Below, piece after piece: positions 1-8,486 of a DNA stretch of 64,000 nucleotides; within the stretch, counting starts at the first letter, position 1; each line of letters opens with the position of its first letter. The DNA comes from Thermoleophilia bacterium. Its GTDB lineage: Bacteria; Actinomycetota; Thermoleophilia; Miltoncostaeales; Miltoncostaeaceae. The position numbers and the translations under genes were made by a program. The stretch is from the NCBI GenBank assembly GCA_020848615.1, contig JADLHW010000109.1, forward strand, positions 35,949 through 99,948, in the 5' to 3' direction. The notes beneath the pieces were generated by a model. It saw only the letters and a list, made by a program, of their open reading frames with translations. It ran no database searches and was not told the origin of the DNA.

Positions 1-729
1 CTTCTGCCGGAGGCTGGCGATGCACGACACCGTGAACATGTCGTCCGCGGTGCGAGGGCGGGGGGTGCGCGGCGTGAACGCCGTGAGGTCGACGCCGCAG
101 CGGATCACCGAGGTCTTGTCCGTCGCCCACGAGCCGTACCAGGTGCCGAACAGGCGGCGGTTGAACTCGGAGATCGTGACGACGAAGCGGGCCTCCCGGA
201 GCTTCTCGTCGAGCATCGAGCGGTCCACGTAGATGTCGTGGGCGTGGGCGGTGATGCTGTACGGGATGCCGGTGAGGCGGTTCACCGTCCACGCCGCGAG
301 CGCGGGGTGGGTCGCCCAGTGCGCGTGCACGTGCTGGATCCCGGCGGCCTCCATCTCCCGCGCGAACCTGGCGCCCAGCGGGATCGCCGCGGCGGCGCGC
401 GTGAGGAACGCGGGTGACCGCACGTTCTCGCGGATCGCCCGGGCCCACGCCCCCAGGTACGCGCGCGGCCGCCGGCGCAGCCAGTACGCCTGCGCGGCGA
501 GCGTCTCCCGGGACCGCAGGCTCGCGTAGTGCGTGCGCTCCGCGAGGGGCAGGGCCTCCGGGTGGGGGTTCGCCGCGCCCCTGGGGCGCAGCGGGAAGAT
601 CTGGACGTCCACGCCGAGGCGTTGCAGCTCGATGATCTCGAACAGGACGAAGGTCTCGGTGACCACCGGGAACGCCGACATCGTGTAGGCGATCCGCAGC
701 GGCACGCCGGTTGCGGGGGATTCGGGCAT
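1..729 (-). CDS. Glycosyltransferase family 4, N-terminal part (runs off window)
   Basis: Open reading frame of 243 codons with no stop, truncated at its 3' end by the window edge. The protein begins MPESPATGVPLRIAYTMSAF. It has the GT-B/GT4 N-terminal pattern: FVLFEIIELQRLGVDVQIFP, HVHAHWATHPALAAW and ITAHAHDIYVDRSML, then TISEFNRRLF at the hinge. The predicted role is addition of a sugar to a lipid-linked surface glycan at the cytoplasmic face of the membrane. A -10-like TAGTCT lies 6 nt before the ATG with no Shine-Dalgarno, so the mRNA is probably leaderless. The C-terminal sugar-nucleotide half is not visible, so donor specificity cannot be judged. Confidence 0.85.
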   Translation of the reverse strand, partial: MPESPATGVPLRIAYTMSAFPVVTETFVLFEIIELQRLGVDVQIFPLRPRGAANPHPEALPLAERTHYASLRSRETLAAQAYWLRRRPRAYLGAWARAIRENVRSPAFLTRAAAAIPLGARFAREMEAAGIQHVHAHWATHPALAAWTVNRLTGIPYSITAHAHDIYVDRSMLDEKLREARFVVTISEFNRRLFGTWYGSWATDKTSVIRCGVDLTAFTPRTPRPRTADDMFTVSCIASLRQK

Positions 730-735
730 TCCCCG

Positions 736-741
736 AGACTA
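736..741 (-). promoter_or_regulatory. -10 box TAGTCT, leaderless promoter of the GT4 gene
   Basis: TAGTCT on the minus strand sits 6 nt upstream of the ATG at 729, which places the transcription start at or within 1-2 nt of the start codon. Inferred from the recurrent TANNNT pattern in this window; no clear -35 is seen. Confidence 0.5.
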
Positions 742-791
742 CCGGCTGCCGGATCCCGCGACCCCGGCCGGACGGCCAGTGGCGGGGCGGC

Positions 792-1574
792 TCAGCTGCC
801 GGTGAGGAACATCAGCAGCACGACGCCGCTGCCCAGGGCGACGACCCCCGTCACGATCTCGGTGCGGCGCCCCGCCATGACCTCGATGACGGCGTCCACC
901 TGCCGCGGCGCGAACTCGGCGACCATCTCGGAGCGCAGCAGCGCCGGGGCGGCGGCCGCCAGGCCGGCGACGCCCAGGGCGAGGATGCCGACGAGCGCGA
1001 GCACGATCGGCACGCCCCCGCCGCCGCCGTCACCGCTCGCGACGGCCTCCGGGTTCTGCGCGCCCCCGGCGGCGAGGATTGCGGCGTCCTCGCGCCGCTT
1101 GCGCGCGATCTCCCGTGCCTGGCGGCGACGGGCCTCGCGGACCGCGGCGGCACGTGCCTGCTGCTCGAGCGCGATGAGCCGGGCGTTCGCCGCCCGGGCG
1201 AGCCGGTCGCGGCGGTCGCGGTCGCGGGCGATGCGCTCGGCGCGGGCCCGCGCGGCGGCCTCCCGCTTGCGGCGCGCGATCTCCTCGGGGGTGAGCGTCG
1301 GCTGCCGCGGCGTCACCGGCGTGGACGAGGTGGTCGTGGGCGTCACGGGCGTGACCGGCGTCACGGGCGTGACCGGCGTGACGGGCCGGCTGGGCGTGGT
1401 GGGCCGGCTGGGCTTGGTGGGCTTGACGGGCGGCGCGTCCGGCTTGGGGGCCGGCGGCACGGGGTCGGGCCCTGGCGGCAGGGGCGTCTGACCCGTCGCG
1501 GACGCGACGAGGATCAGTCCCGCGATGACCGCGAGCAGGACCGCGAGCCGGGATGCCGAAGACCGCACGCTCAT
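792..1574 (-). CDS. Exported/membrane coiled-coil protein with Pro-Thr-Val repeat
   Basis: 260 aa, family not recognised. Residues 1-30 form a signal peptide or membrane anchor (SRLAVLLAVIAGLILVASAT). A Pro/Thr/Lys-rich spacer with tandem TPV triplets follows (about residues 34-85). Next is a highly charged Arg/Ala/Glu helix typical of coiled coil (about 93-165). Two C-terminal hydrophobic segments are separated by a short acidic stretch (VPIVLALVGILALGVAGLAA and TGVVALGSGVVLLMFL). The layout suggests an envelope-spanning structural protein. TAGACT lies 10 nt before the ATG and overlaps the stop codon of the upstream glycosyltransferase. Translation of the repeat is clean, so I take it as a real gene of unknown function. 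Confidence 0.6.
   Translation of the reverse strand: MSVRSSASRLAVLLAVIAGLILVASATGQTPLPPGPDPVPPAPKPDAPPVKPTKPSRPTTPSRPVTPVTPVTPVTPVTPTTTSSTPVTPRQPTLTPEEIARRKREAAARARAERIARDRDRRDRLARAANARLIALEQQARAAAVREARRRQAREIARKRREDAAILAAGGAQNPEAVASGDGGGGGVPIVLALVGILALGVAGLAAAAPALLRSEMVAEFAPRQVDAVIEVMAGRRTEIVTGVVALGSGVVLLMFLTGS
1340..1386. repeat. 9-bp tandem repeat encoding TPV units
   Basis: Alternating 9-mers CGTCACGGG and CGTGACCGG recur about five times and encode a (Thr-Pro-Val)n stretch on the minus strand. Degenerate, longer proline-rich repeats continue to about 1426. This is a coding low-complexity repeat, likely variable in length between strains. Confidence 0.7.
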
Positions 1575-1587
1575 CACCCCTCGGAGT

Positions 1588-2754
1588 CTAAACCGGCGGA
1601 ATCTCCGACGGCACCCAATCGTCCGGGGGGTTTGTCGCCAAGAGCTCCCGGTACAGCGCGACCCAGCGGTCCCGCACCCGGTCCAGGGTGTACTCCCGCA
1701 TCGCCCGGTCCCGCGCGCGGGACGCGAGGTCCGCGCGGCGGGCGGGGTCCTCAAGCAGCCCGGCGATCGCGGCGCCGAGGGCCGGTGGCGTGCGCGGGGG
1801 CACCAGCACCCCGCAACGGTCGCCGTCGAGGATCGCCGGCATGCCGCCCACGTCGCTCGCGACGATGGCCCGCTCGGCGACCATCGCCTCGATGAGCGCG
1901 ATGGGACTGCCCTCGGAGTCCGAGGGGAGGACCACCACGTCGAGCGAGCGCAGCACGTCGGGGACGTCCTCCCGCACCCCGAGGAGGTGGACGCGGTCCC
2001 CGATGCCCAGCCGGGCCACGGCCTCCTCGACCTCGCCCCGCAGCGGGCCGTCGCCGGCGACGACCAGGTGGGCCTCCGGGACGCGTCGAAGCACGTGCGG
2101 GAACGACTCCACCAGCACGTCCACGGCCTTCATGGGGCGCAGCATCGCGATGGCCCCCACCAGGGGCGTCCCGCCCGGGAGGCCCAGTTCCTCGCGCAGG
2201 TTCCCCGGCGCGCGGTGCAGCTCGGCCGGGTCGCGCAGCAGGCCGGTGGGGATCATGCGGATGCGCTTCCGGGGTACGCGCTCGATGTCGTGCATGCGGC
2301 GGGCGTCCTCCGGGGACACCGCCACGAAGGCGGTGGCGGCGCGCCCGATCCAGAACCCGTCCAGGAGCCTGCGGGCCCGCTGGCCCTCGTAGGTCCAGGA
2401 GTGCTCCGTGGCGATCACCACGGGCACCCGGGCGAGCCTGCCGAGCAGCGGTGCCCACACGTTCGACCCGAACATGTGGGCGTGCAGCACGTCGACGCGT
2501 TCGCGCCGCAGGTACCGCACGAGCCGCCACCACTCCCGCGGGGACACCGTGCGGCGGCGGCCCAGCATGAGCACCCGCACGCCGGTCTCGTGTGCGATGG
2601 GCCGGGTGTTGCCGCCGGGGTCGCGGCTCGCGCACACCACCACGTCGTGGCCGTCGGCGGCGAGTGCCTTCGACAGCCCCACGGTGAACCGCTCGGCGCC
2701 ACCACCGTGGACCGATTCGATGAGCTGCACGATCCGCAGGGGGCGTCCGGTCAT
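1588..2754 (-). CDS. Glycosyltransferase family 4
   Basis: 388 aa, usual GT4 length. The N-terminal Rossmann half starts RIVQLIESVHGGGAERFTVG and includes DVLHAHMFGSNVWAPLLG and IATEHSWTYEG. The C-terminal half has LVGAIAMLRPMKAVDVLVES, LVVAGDGPLRGEVEE and LPSDSEGSPIALIEAMVAE, the last being the E-x7-E donor-binding motif (here SEGSPIALIE). Predicted to transfer a nucleotide-activated hexose in the surface polysaccharide pathway. The ATG at 2754 overlaps the stop of the upstream acyltransferase-like gene by 4 bp (ATGA), so the two are translationally coupled. A longer upstream frame exists but is only the shadow of that gene. Confidence 0.9.
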   Translation of the reverse strand: MTGRPLRIVQLIESVHGGGAERFTVGLSKALAADGHDVVVCASRDPGGNTRPIAHETGVRVLMLGRRRTVSPREWWRLVRYLRRERVDVLHAHMFGSNVWAPLLGRLARVPVVIATEHSWTYEGQRARRLLDGFWIGRAATAFVAVSPEDARRMHDIERVPRKRIRMIPTGLLRDPAELHRAPGNLREELGLPGGTPLVGAIAMLRPMKAVDVLVESFPHVLRRVPEAHLVVAGDGPLRGEVEEAVARLGIGDRVHLLGVREDVPDVLRSLDVVVLPSDSEGSPIALIEAMVAERAIVASDVGGMPAILDGDRCGVLVPPRTPPALGAAIAGLLEDPARRADLASRARDRAMREYTLDRVRDRWVALYRELLATNPPDDWVPSEIPPV

Positions 2755-3854
2755 CCTCCGGCCTCCCGGTCCGCGACCCCGGCGCGTCGGTCGCGCAGCC
2801 CCTTCGCGGCGCCCACCGCCCGGTGCGCCGCGAGGGCCGCACGGCCCTTCAGCGACAGCGGGGCGACGGCGCGCACCAGCGGCACGGACCGGGAGATCAG
2901 GTCCTTGTACGGGGCGGGCCCCGGGCCGAAGTCCACGACCTCCACGCCCTCCTGCTCCAGCCGCTCGACCATGTGCAGCATCGAGATCCAGCCGAGGGTC
3001 ATGAGGTCCTCGCGCGACCGGTCGAACGCGCCGGCGTACGCGACGGCCGATGCGCCGTCCCCGCGGAACGCGAGGTCCCAGGCCAGCAGCTCGCCGTCGC
3101 CGCTGCGGACCTCCACCAGCCGTGCCCTGCCCTCGGCGCCCAGCGCCGGGATCGCGGCCTCGGTGAACGCGCGGCGCACCCCCGGGCCGGCGAGCAGGTT
3201 CGGTCCCTCGCCGGGGAAGTGACGGGCGTGGAAGTCCAGGAGTCCGCCGATCCGCGGGCCGATGTCCGCCCACCGGGTGGTCCACTCCAGGTGCATTTCG
3301 GTGCCCTGTTCCGCCGCCCGGCGCACCGCCCGGCGTGCCTCCTTGCGGCGCTTGCGCACGGACCGCGGGGGGTCGGCGATGACCAGGCGCCACGTCTCAT
3401 GGGGCGTGATCCGGACCCCGGGGATCGCCGCCGTCAGGGTCGCGACGGTGTCGGGGTCGGCGGGGCAGCCGTCCAGCATCAGGATGTCCCCCGGCTCCTC
3501 GGCGATCTGCGCGAGCAGGGCGTGCAGCGCGGCGTGGTCCAGCGCGGGCGGCGCGATCTGGAACCAGGCGTCCCCCTGACCGAGGTTCCGCACGATGTCC
3601 ATGCCGCCGCGGCGGGTGCGCTCCAGGGCGGCGGCGGCGACCACGGCGCCGTCCCGGTCGACGATCACGGCGCGCGGCTCCACCGCTCCCGCGGCCTCCC
3701 GCAGCCACACCTCCAGCCATGCGATGCGGCGCAGCGGGTCGGCGGGCGGGCGGGAGGTCAGGAGGTCGTCCCAGCCCGCCTCGGCGAGGCGGTCGAGGGC
3801 GGCGGCGCCGGTGGACCGGACGACCCGCGGGGCGGGGTGTGCTGATGCGGTCAA
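2751..3854 (-). CDS. GNAT-fold acyltransferase (CelD/BcsL-like)
   Basis: 367 aa. The protein has the double-GNAT layout of proteins annotated as involved in cellulose/polysaccharide biosynthesis: an N-terminal WLEVWLREAAGAVEPRAVIV segment, a basic central helix RSVRKRRKEARRAVRRAAEQ, and a C-terminal acetyl-CoA fold with LLAWDLAFRGDGASAVAYAG and VEVVDFGPGPAPYKD. It probably acylates a glycan or glycolipid precursor. The start is TTG at 3854; no better in-frame ATG/GTG is available before the first conserved block. It forms a coupled pair with the downstream glycosyltransferase (4-bp overlap). Exact substrate unknown. Confidence 0.75.
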   Translation of the reverse strand: MTASAHPAPRVVRSTGAAALDRLAEAGWDDLLTSRPPADPLRRIAWLEVWLREAAGAVEPRAVIVDRDGAVVAAAALERTRRGGMDIVRNLGQGDAWFQIAPPALDHAALHALLAQIAEEPGDILMLDGCPADPDTVATLTAAIPGVRITPHETWRLVIADPPRSVRKRRKEARRAVRRAAEQGTEMHLEWTTRWADIGPRIGGLLDFHARHFPGEGPNLLAGPGVRRAFTEAAIPALGAEGRARLVEVRSGDGELLAWDLAFRGDGASAVAYAGAFDRSREDLMTLGWISMLHMVERLEQEGVEVVDFGPGPAPYKDLISRSVPLVRAVAPLSLKGRAALAAHRAVGAAKGLRDRRAGVADREAGG

Positions 3855-3937
3855 ACCTGGGTGCTCCCGTGTCGGGATGACGGTTGGAGAACGGCTTCGC
3901 CACGCCGTCCGAGGCGGGTCGGACGGGGCTTCGGGTG

Positions 3938-3943
3938 TAGCAT
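3938..3943 (+). promoter_or_regulatory. -10 box TAGCAT for the uORF-epimerase transcript
   Basis: TAGCAT is 7 nt before a GTG that opens a 20-codon frame ending exactly on the epimerase start. Transcription should start at about 3950. Confidence 0.5.
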
Positions 3944-3950
3944 TCGTCGC

Positions 3951-4013
3951 GTGTCCACGACCGTTCCGGGGCCCTGCCCGGCCGGTCTCGCCGCGACGAA
4001 TGGAGCGACGTGA
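3951..4013 (+). CDS. Candidate leaderless 20-aa upstream ORF coupled to the epimerase
   Basis: A GTG at 3951, 7 nt after a TAGCAT -10 box, opens a frame of 20 codons (MSTTVPGPCPAGLAATNGAT) that ends with TGA at 4011-4013. The epimerase GTG start at 4010 overlaps this stop as GTGA, the same coupling seen between real gene pairs in this window. The peptide may serve only to bring ribosomes to the epimerase start, or may sense amino acid supply. Whether it is a functional peptide is unknown; the support is its position, not homology. Confidence 0.4.
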   Translation: MSTTVPGPCPAGLAATNGAT

Positions 4014-4975
4014 GAAGAGTTCTGGTGACCGGCGCCGCCGGTTATGTCGGTGGCGCCCTCATCCGGCGCCTCCTGGCGGACCCCGACACCGAGGTGGTGG
4101 GCGTCGACCTCTGCGAGATGGATCATGGCGCCGAGGGTGTCCGGGAGATCCTCGACCACCCGCGGTTCACCTTCGCGCGCGAGGACGTCCGGAACACCGA
4201 GGCCCTCGCCAAGCTGCTGCCCGGCACCGACGCCGTGGTGCACCTGGCGGCGATCGTCGGTGACCCCGCCGGTCGCCGCGACCCCGACGCGACCCGCGCG
4301 ATCAACGTCGACGCGAGCCTCGCGCTCATCGACGCGGCCCGCGCCGCCGGCGCCGGCCACCTGGTGTTCGTCTCCACGTGCAGCAACTACGGCGTGTCCG
4401 ACACCAGCACCCTGGTCACCGAGGACGGGGAGCTGAACCCCGTCTCCCTGTACGCGGAGACCAAGGTCGCCGTCGAGACGAAGCTCATGCAGGAGACCGA
4501 GCTGCCGTGGACGGTGTGCCGGTTCGCCACCGTGTACGGCGTCGCCCCGCGCATGCGGTTCGACCTCACCGTCAACGAGTTCACGATCGACGCCCTCAAC
4601 GAGGGCGTGCTGGAGATCTACGGTGAGCAGTTCTGGCGTCCCTACGTCCACGTGGAGGATGCGGCCCGTGCGGTGGAGCTGGTGCTCGCGACGCCGGAGA
4701 AGAGCCGCGGGCGGGTGTTCAACGTCGGCAACTCCGATGAGAACTACACCAAGCGCATGATGTACGAGCTGCTGAAGGAGCGGCTCCCGGAGCTGCGCGC
4801 CGAGTGGGTCAAGATCGACGAGGACCCCCGGTCCTACAAGGTCAGTTTCCAGCGGATCACGGACGAGCTCGGGTTCCGGACCACCTGGACGGTTCCCACG
4901 GGCATGGACCAGATCCTGCAGCACGCCCGGGCCGGGGCCTTCCCCGACCCCAAGGCCGGGCGCTTCCGCAACTGA
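4010..4975 (+). CDS. NAD-dependent sugar epimerase/dehydratase (extended SDR)
   Basis: 321 aa. The N-terminal nucleotide site is VTGAAGYVGGALIRRLL (GxxGxxG). D-rich strand VVGVDLCEMD and the segment VVHLAAIVGDPAG follow. The catalytic motif is YAETK (Tyr148, Lys152) preceded by VFVSTCSNYG. The C-terminal part has WRPYVHVEDAARAVELVL and VFNVGNSDENYTKRMM, typical of the UDP-glucose 4-epimerase/dTDP-glucose dehydratase group. Likely converts a nucleotide sugar for the surface glycan. The GTG start is preceded by GGAG (4002-4005) and overlaps the stop of a 20-codon upstream ORF. Exact substrate unknown. Confidence 0.85.
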   Translation: MRRVLVTGAAGYVGGALIRRLLADPDTEVVGVDLCEMDHGAEGVREILDHPRFTFAREDVRNTEALAKLLPGTDAVVHLAAIVGDPAGRRDPDATRAINVDASLALIDAARAAGAGHLVFVSTCSNYGVSDTSTLVTEDGELNPVSLYAETKVAVETKLMQETELPWTVCRFATVYGVAPRMRFDLTVNEFTIDALNEGVLEIYGEQFWRPYVHVEDAARAVELVLATPEKSRGRVFNVGNSDENYTKRMMYELLKERLPELRAEWVKIDEDPRSYKVSFQRITDELGFRTTWTVPTGMDQILQHARAGAFPDPKAGRFRN

Positions 4976-5194
4976 TATTGCGCGTCGGAAGTTCGTTGAT
5001 CGTGGGGTGGTGGGTGGGATGGTGCCTCATGCCCACCACCGTGCGTGTCATCGGCGATGCGGATGGTGGGTGCTGGAGTCCTGGACGCGGTCCTCGACGG
5101 CGCCCCCGCCGCCCCACGCCGGCACGCGTGCCGGTGCGGGACGCGCCATCCGTCACCCTGCCGCCGTGCGTGCCGGCGGCGGGTGGGGAACCTC

Positions 5195-5230
5195 ACCGTC
5201 CGCGCGGCGGGCACTGCCTGCGCGGACGGT
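5195..5230 (+). terminator. Hairpin downstream of the epimerase gene
   Basis: Perfect 11-bp stem (ACCGTCCGCGC at 5195-5205 with its complement at 5220-5230) and a 14-nt loop. No T-run, as is common in high-GC actinomycetes. Confidence 0.4.
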
Positions 5231-5248
5231 TCCGGGCCCGCTGAACAC

Positions 5249-5282
5249 GACGGCCCGCCCGGGGAAGGATGGGCGGGCCGTC
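5249..5282 (-). terminator. Strong hairpin downstream of the sugar transferase gene
   Basis: Perfect 12-bp GC-rich stem (GACGGCCCGCCC at 5249-5260, complement at 5271-5282) with a 10-nt loop, 41 bp beyond the stop of the minus-strand sugar transferase. Could act in both directions. Confidence 0.6.
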
Positions 5283-5323
5283 GAGGTGGTGCGGGCTGCG
5301 GCGGCGTTCCCTCGCCGGCCGGG

Positions 5324-6838
5324 TCAGGCGTGGTGCTCGGCACCGCCCGTCGCCGCCGCCGCCTTCGAGCTGTCCTTGCCCGGACGGAACACGACGTGGC
5401 TCGCGAGCTGGCTCAGGTGCAGCTCACCGCCGCGGATCACGGCGATACCGGTCCACAGCAGGCACTTCATGTCCAGCAGCCAGCTGCGGTGGTCCACGTA
5501 GTACTGGTCGATGGCGAGCTTGGTGGGGAGCAGCGTGGACAGGTAGAACGCCTCGAAGTCGTCGCCCACCAGGTGCTCGAACTCGCTGCGGTACCGGATC
5601 TGGCTGAGGCCCGTGATGCCGGGGCGGACGGCCAGCACGCTGCGGTACGCCTCGTGGTGCGCCCGGACGTAGCGGGCGTCCTCCGGCCGCGGGCCCACCA
5701 GGCTCATGTCGCCCTTCATGACGTTCCACAGCTGGGGCAGCTCGTCGAGCTTGGAGTGCGCGAGGAACCGGCCCATGCGGGTGAACCGGTCGTCGTTGTC
5801 CATGGTGAGCGCCGGCCCGGTCGCCCCGTCGTACATCTTCCTGAACTTCAGCATCTTGAAGGGCTGCTCGTTCCGCCCGATGCGGTTGGCGCGGTAGAGC
5901 ACCGGCCCGGGGGAGTCCAGCTTGATCGCCGCGGCGAGCACCGCCCACACCGGCGCGGTGAGCACCAGCAGGATGGACGAGAGCACGACGTCGGTGATGC
6001 GCTGCGCGATCTCCGACCCGCGGCGGCTCGCGTGGCCGCTGGCGACCACCACCGGCAGTCCCTCGAGGCGGCGCAGCGACAGGGACCCGTCCAGGCCCTC
6101 GAACAGCCGGGACACGACCGCCACCTGCGTGCCGTTGAGCCGGCACTCGCGCACGGCCTCCTGCAGCTGGTGGTCCGGGGACCCGAGGAACGAGAACACC
6201 ACGAGGTCGATCCTGTGGCCCCGCACGACGTCGCCGAGATCGTTGATGTCACCGAGTGTCGCGGGGACCGGGCCGCCCTCCACCGTCTCCGAGTGGTGGT
6301 CGTCGACGGTGCCGACCACCTCGAAGCGGCGGCCCCGCGGCAGGGAATCGACGAGGTGCTCGGCGACGTCACCGGCCCCGACCACCAGGACCCGCACGGG
6401 GTGCCCGAACGCCTTCGCCATGATCGCGCCGACGAGCCACGCGGATGCGACGGACGCCGCGGAGATGAGGAACGCGTCGGCGGCGGTGAGGCCGTCGATG
6501 AGGCCCTGCCCGGCGATCGCCAGCACCATCGCGATCGCGAGCACCGCGCCGGCCGCGTGTCCCACGCGGTGACGCCGCACCAGCACGGGACGTGCCCGCT
6601 CGGTCGGCGGAATGCTCCACGAGACCACCGCCGCGCTGAGGATGCCCATGATCACGCCGACCCCGAGGGCGGCACGCGTCCCCAGGTCGCTGAGCGCGAT
6701 CGCGATGTTCGTCGCGACCAGCGTCGCCACGATCACCTCCGCGGAGCGCATGAATCGCGGTGAACGGCTCCGCCGGACGTCCTCCGCCGGACCTGCGGCG
6801 AGTTTGGGTTCCGGGCGGAGTGCGGCATGTGTGGTCAT
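5324..6838 (-). CDS. Undecaprenyl-phosphate sugar-1-phosphate transferase (WcaJ/WbaP type)
   Basis: About 504 aa from ATG 6838. A GTG at 6862 is an alternative start; neither has a convincing Shine-Dalgarno. Four to five N-terminal transmembrane helices are followed by a nucleotide-binding-like middle domain (RVLVVGAGDVAEHLVDSLPR) and one more helix (VVLSSILLVLTAPVWAVLAA). The C-terminal bacterial sugar-transferase domain has SPGPVLYRANRIGRNEQPF, FKMLKFRKMY, KLDELPQLWNVMKGDMSLVG, GPRPE and RPGITGLSQI. It should start repeat-unit synthesis by moving a hexose-1-phosphate from a UDP-sugar to undecaprenyl phosphate, so it is the initiating enzyme of this locus. Confidence 0.92.
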   Translation of the reverse strand: MTTHAALRPEPKLAAGPAEDVRRSRSPRFMRSAEVIVATLVATNIAIALSDLGTRAALGVGVIMGILSAAVVSWSIPPTERARPVLVRRHRVGHAAGAVLAIAMVLAIAGQGLIDGLTAADAFLISAASVASAWLVGAIMAKAFGHPVRVLVVGAGDVAEHLVDSLPRGRRFEVVGTVDDHHSETVEGGPVPATLGDINDLGDVVRGHRIDLVVFSFLGSPDHQLQEAVRECRLNGTQVAVVSRLFEGLDGSLSLRRLEGLPVVVASGHASRRGSEIAQRITDVVLSSILLVLTAPVWAVLAAAIKLDSPGPVLYRANRIGRNEQPFKMLKFRKMYDGATGPALTMDNDDRFTRMGRFLAHSKLDELPQLWNVMKGDMSLVGPRPEDARYVRAHHEAYRSVLAVRPGITGLSQIRYRSEFEHLVGDDFEAFYLSTLLPTKLAIDQYYVDHRSWLLDMKCLLWTGIAVIRGGELHLSQLASHVVFRPGKDSSKAAAATGGAEHHA

Positions 6839-7358
6839 GGCCGTCACGATAGGTCTGGGCACTTTCTCGCCGCGCGGGCCGGACGGCTAGGTCTTCCTGA
6901 CCCTGCGGACGGTTTCGCCAGAGGGTGCTGTGCGTTTAGGATGTTTTGCGTATTTTGGCCGGGCGTCCCATCGCCCGGCCGACTCGCGTAACCGCGCCGC
7001 ATGCGCGCGTTCGGGGCCGTTGTCCCCAGGAGCCACGGCGTACGCCTGCCGGGAGCCGAGCCCAGGTCGCCGTCCATGGCGACCGGATCCCGACCCTCGC
7101 CGTCCACGACGGCTGCCGCGAGCCTGCCGGGGTGAGCGGCGGCGAGGTCGTGGCGGAGGACCGGCTCACCGCCGATCAGCGCGGAGCGTGGGGACCGGGT
7201 CGGATGCATTCGCCGGCGCCCTCTCCCACTCGGAGGACATGGACATCCTCGCGGACGCCGGATGCGTGGAGGCCGTGCGGCTGAACACCTGAGCGGCCGC
7301 GCCCCTGAAGGGCGCGGCCGCATACGGCGCGCTCACGCGCCCCGACCAGGCGATGGGG
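6839..7358. other. 520-bp intergenic region, mostly unexplained
   Basis: Contains an AT-richer patch at about 6930-6957 (TAGGAT 6937-6942 and TATTTT 6951-6956, possible promoter elements), then about 330 bp of GC-rich DNA with no gene I can support, then a strong terminator at 7293-7321. Fragments of open frame on both strands look degraded and could be remains of a lost gene. Confidence 0.4.
7293..7321 (-). terminator. Terminator after the aminotransferase gene
   Basis: Perfect 12-bp stem (GCGGCCGCGCCC at 7293-7304, complement at 7310-7321) with a 5-nt loop CTGAA, 38 bp beyond the stop of the minus-strand aminotransferase. Confidence 0.7.
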
Positions 7359-8486
7359 TTAGGCGTTCACCATGGCGAACAGCTGGAGCACGCGGTCGAC
7401 GTCGGCGTCGGCCATCCCGGGGTACAGCGGGAGGGTGACCTCGCGGGAGGCGTAGTCCTCCGTGACGGGGAGGGGCTCCTGCGGCTGGAACACCTTGAAG
7501 CTGTGGACGGGCTGGTAGTGCACCGAGGTCTGGATGCCCGCGTCGGAGGCCGCGGCGCGGAGCCGGTCCCGCTCCTCGTTGGAGGGGGTGACCAGGGGCA
7601 TGATGTGGCAGGAGCTCATCTCGTCCTGGCCGGCGGTGAACGGCACGAAGCCGGCCTCCGGGGTCCGGGCGAGCCCCGCTCGGTACATGCCGACGAGTTC
7701 ACGGCGGCGGGCGAGCATGCCGGGGAGCTTGCCGAGCTGGACGAGACCGAGGGCGGCCTCGAGCTCCGACGGGCGGTAGTTGTAGCCGCGTTCGACGACG
7801 TCGTAGCCGCTGGCGTGGCCGCGCTCACGGTCCCAGGAGGTGGCGGTCATGCCGTGGGCGCGCAGGAGGCGCATGCGGCGCACGAGCTCGTCGTCGTCGC
7901 TGGTGCACATCCCGCCCTCGCCGGTCACGAGGTTCTTGTTCGAGAAGAACGAGAAGCACGAGATGTCGCCGAGGGAGCCGGCGGGGCCGTCCTCGGAACG
8001 GGCGCCGGGGGAGTGCGCGGCGTCCTCCACCAGGGCGAGGTCGTACCGGGTGCTGAGCTCCCGCAGGGCCTTCATGTCGGCGACGTAGCCGGCGTAGTGC
8101 ACCGCGCAGATCGCCTTGGTGCGCGGGCCGATGAGGGCACGCACCGCCGCGGGGTCCATGAGGGGGACCTCGGGGGACACGATGTCGGCGAACACGGGCG
8201 TCGCGCCGGTGTAGGCGACCGCGTTGGCGGTGGCGACGAACGTGAGGGAGGGGACGATGACCTCGTCGCCCGGACCCAGGTCGAGGGCGGCGAACGCCAG
8301 GTGCAGGGCGGCGGTGCAGGACGACGCCATCACGCCGTGCTTCGCGCCGACGAACCCGGAGAACTCCTGCTCGAACTGCGCGGTGCGCGGGCCCATCGTG
8401 AGCCAGCCGGACCGCACGACGTCGGCGACGGCCTGGGCCTCCGCCTCGGTGAAGGACGGGGCGGACAGGGGCAGCTGCTCGCTCAC
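7359..8486 (-). CDS. DegT/DnrJ/EryC1/StrS sugar aminotransferase
   Basis: 375 aa, normal family length. PLP-binding landmarks: VMASSCTAALHLAFAALDLG (phosphate pocket), EDAAHSPGA (ring-stacking region, Asp), and FSFFSNKNLVTGEGGM with the Schiff-base lysine in SNKN. GYNYRPSELEAALGLVQLGKL is the conserved C-terminal block. Predicted to transfer an amino group to a nucleotide-linked keto sugar. The GTG start at 8486 overlaps the stop of the upstream nucleotidyltransferase (GTGA), so the two are coupled: one activates the sugar, the other aminates it. A strong terminator follows at 7293-7321. Confidence 0.92.
   Translation of the reverse strand: MSEQLPLSAPSFTEAEAQAVADVVRSGWLTMGPRTAQFEQEFSGFVGAKHGVMASSCTAALHLAFAALDLGPGDEVIVPSLTFVATANAVAYTGATPVFADIVSPEVPLMDPAAVRALIGPRTKAICAVHYAGYVADMKALRELSTRYDLALVEDAAHSPGARSEDGPAGSLGDISCFSFFSNKNLVTGEGGMCTSDDDELVRRMRLLRAHGMTATSWDRERGHASGYDVVERGYNYRPSELEAALGLVQLGKLPGMLARRRELVGMYRAGLARTPEAGFVPFTAGQDEMSSCHIMPLVTPSNEERDRLRAAASDAGIQTSVHYQPVHSFKVFQPQEPLPVTEDYASREVTLPLYPGMADADVDRVLQLFAMVNA

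Larger units (their letters stand above)
4976..5323. other. Intergenic region with two hairpins
   Basis: 348 bp between convergent genes. I see no credible gene. It holds two strong inverted repeats (5195-5230 and 5249-5282) that probably end transcription from both sides. Confidence 0.6.

Noticed and set aside
1331..1426. Possible CRISPR-like or minisatellite array
   Set aside because: The units are 9 bp, contiguous and in frame, encoding Thr-Pro-Val repeats of a protein.
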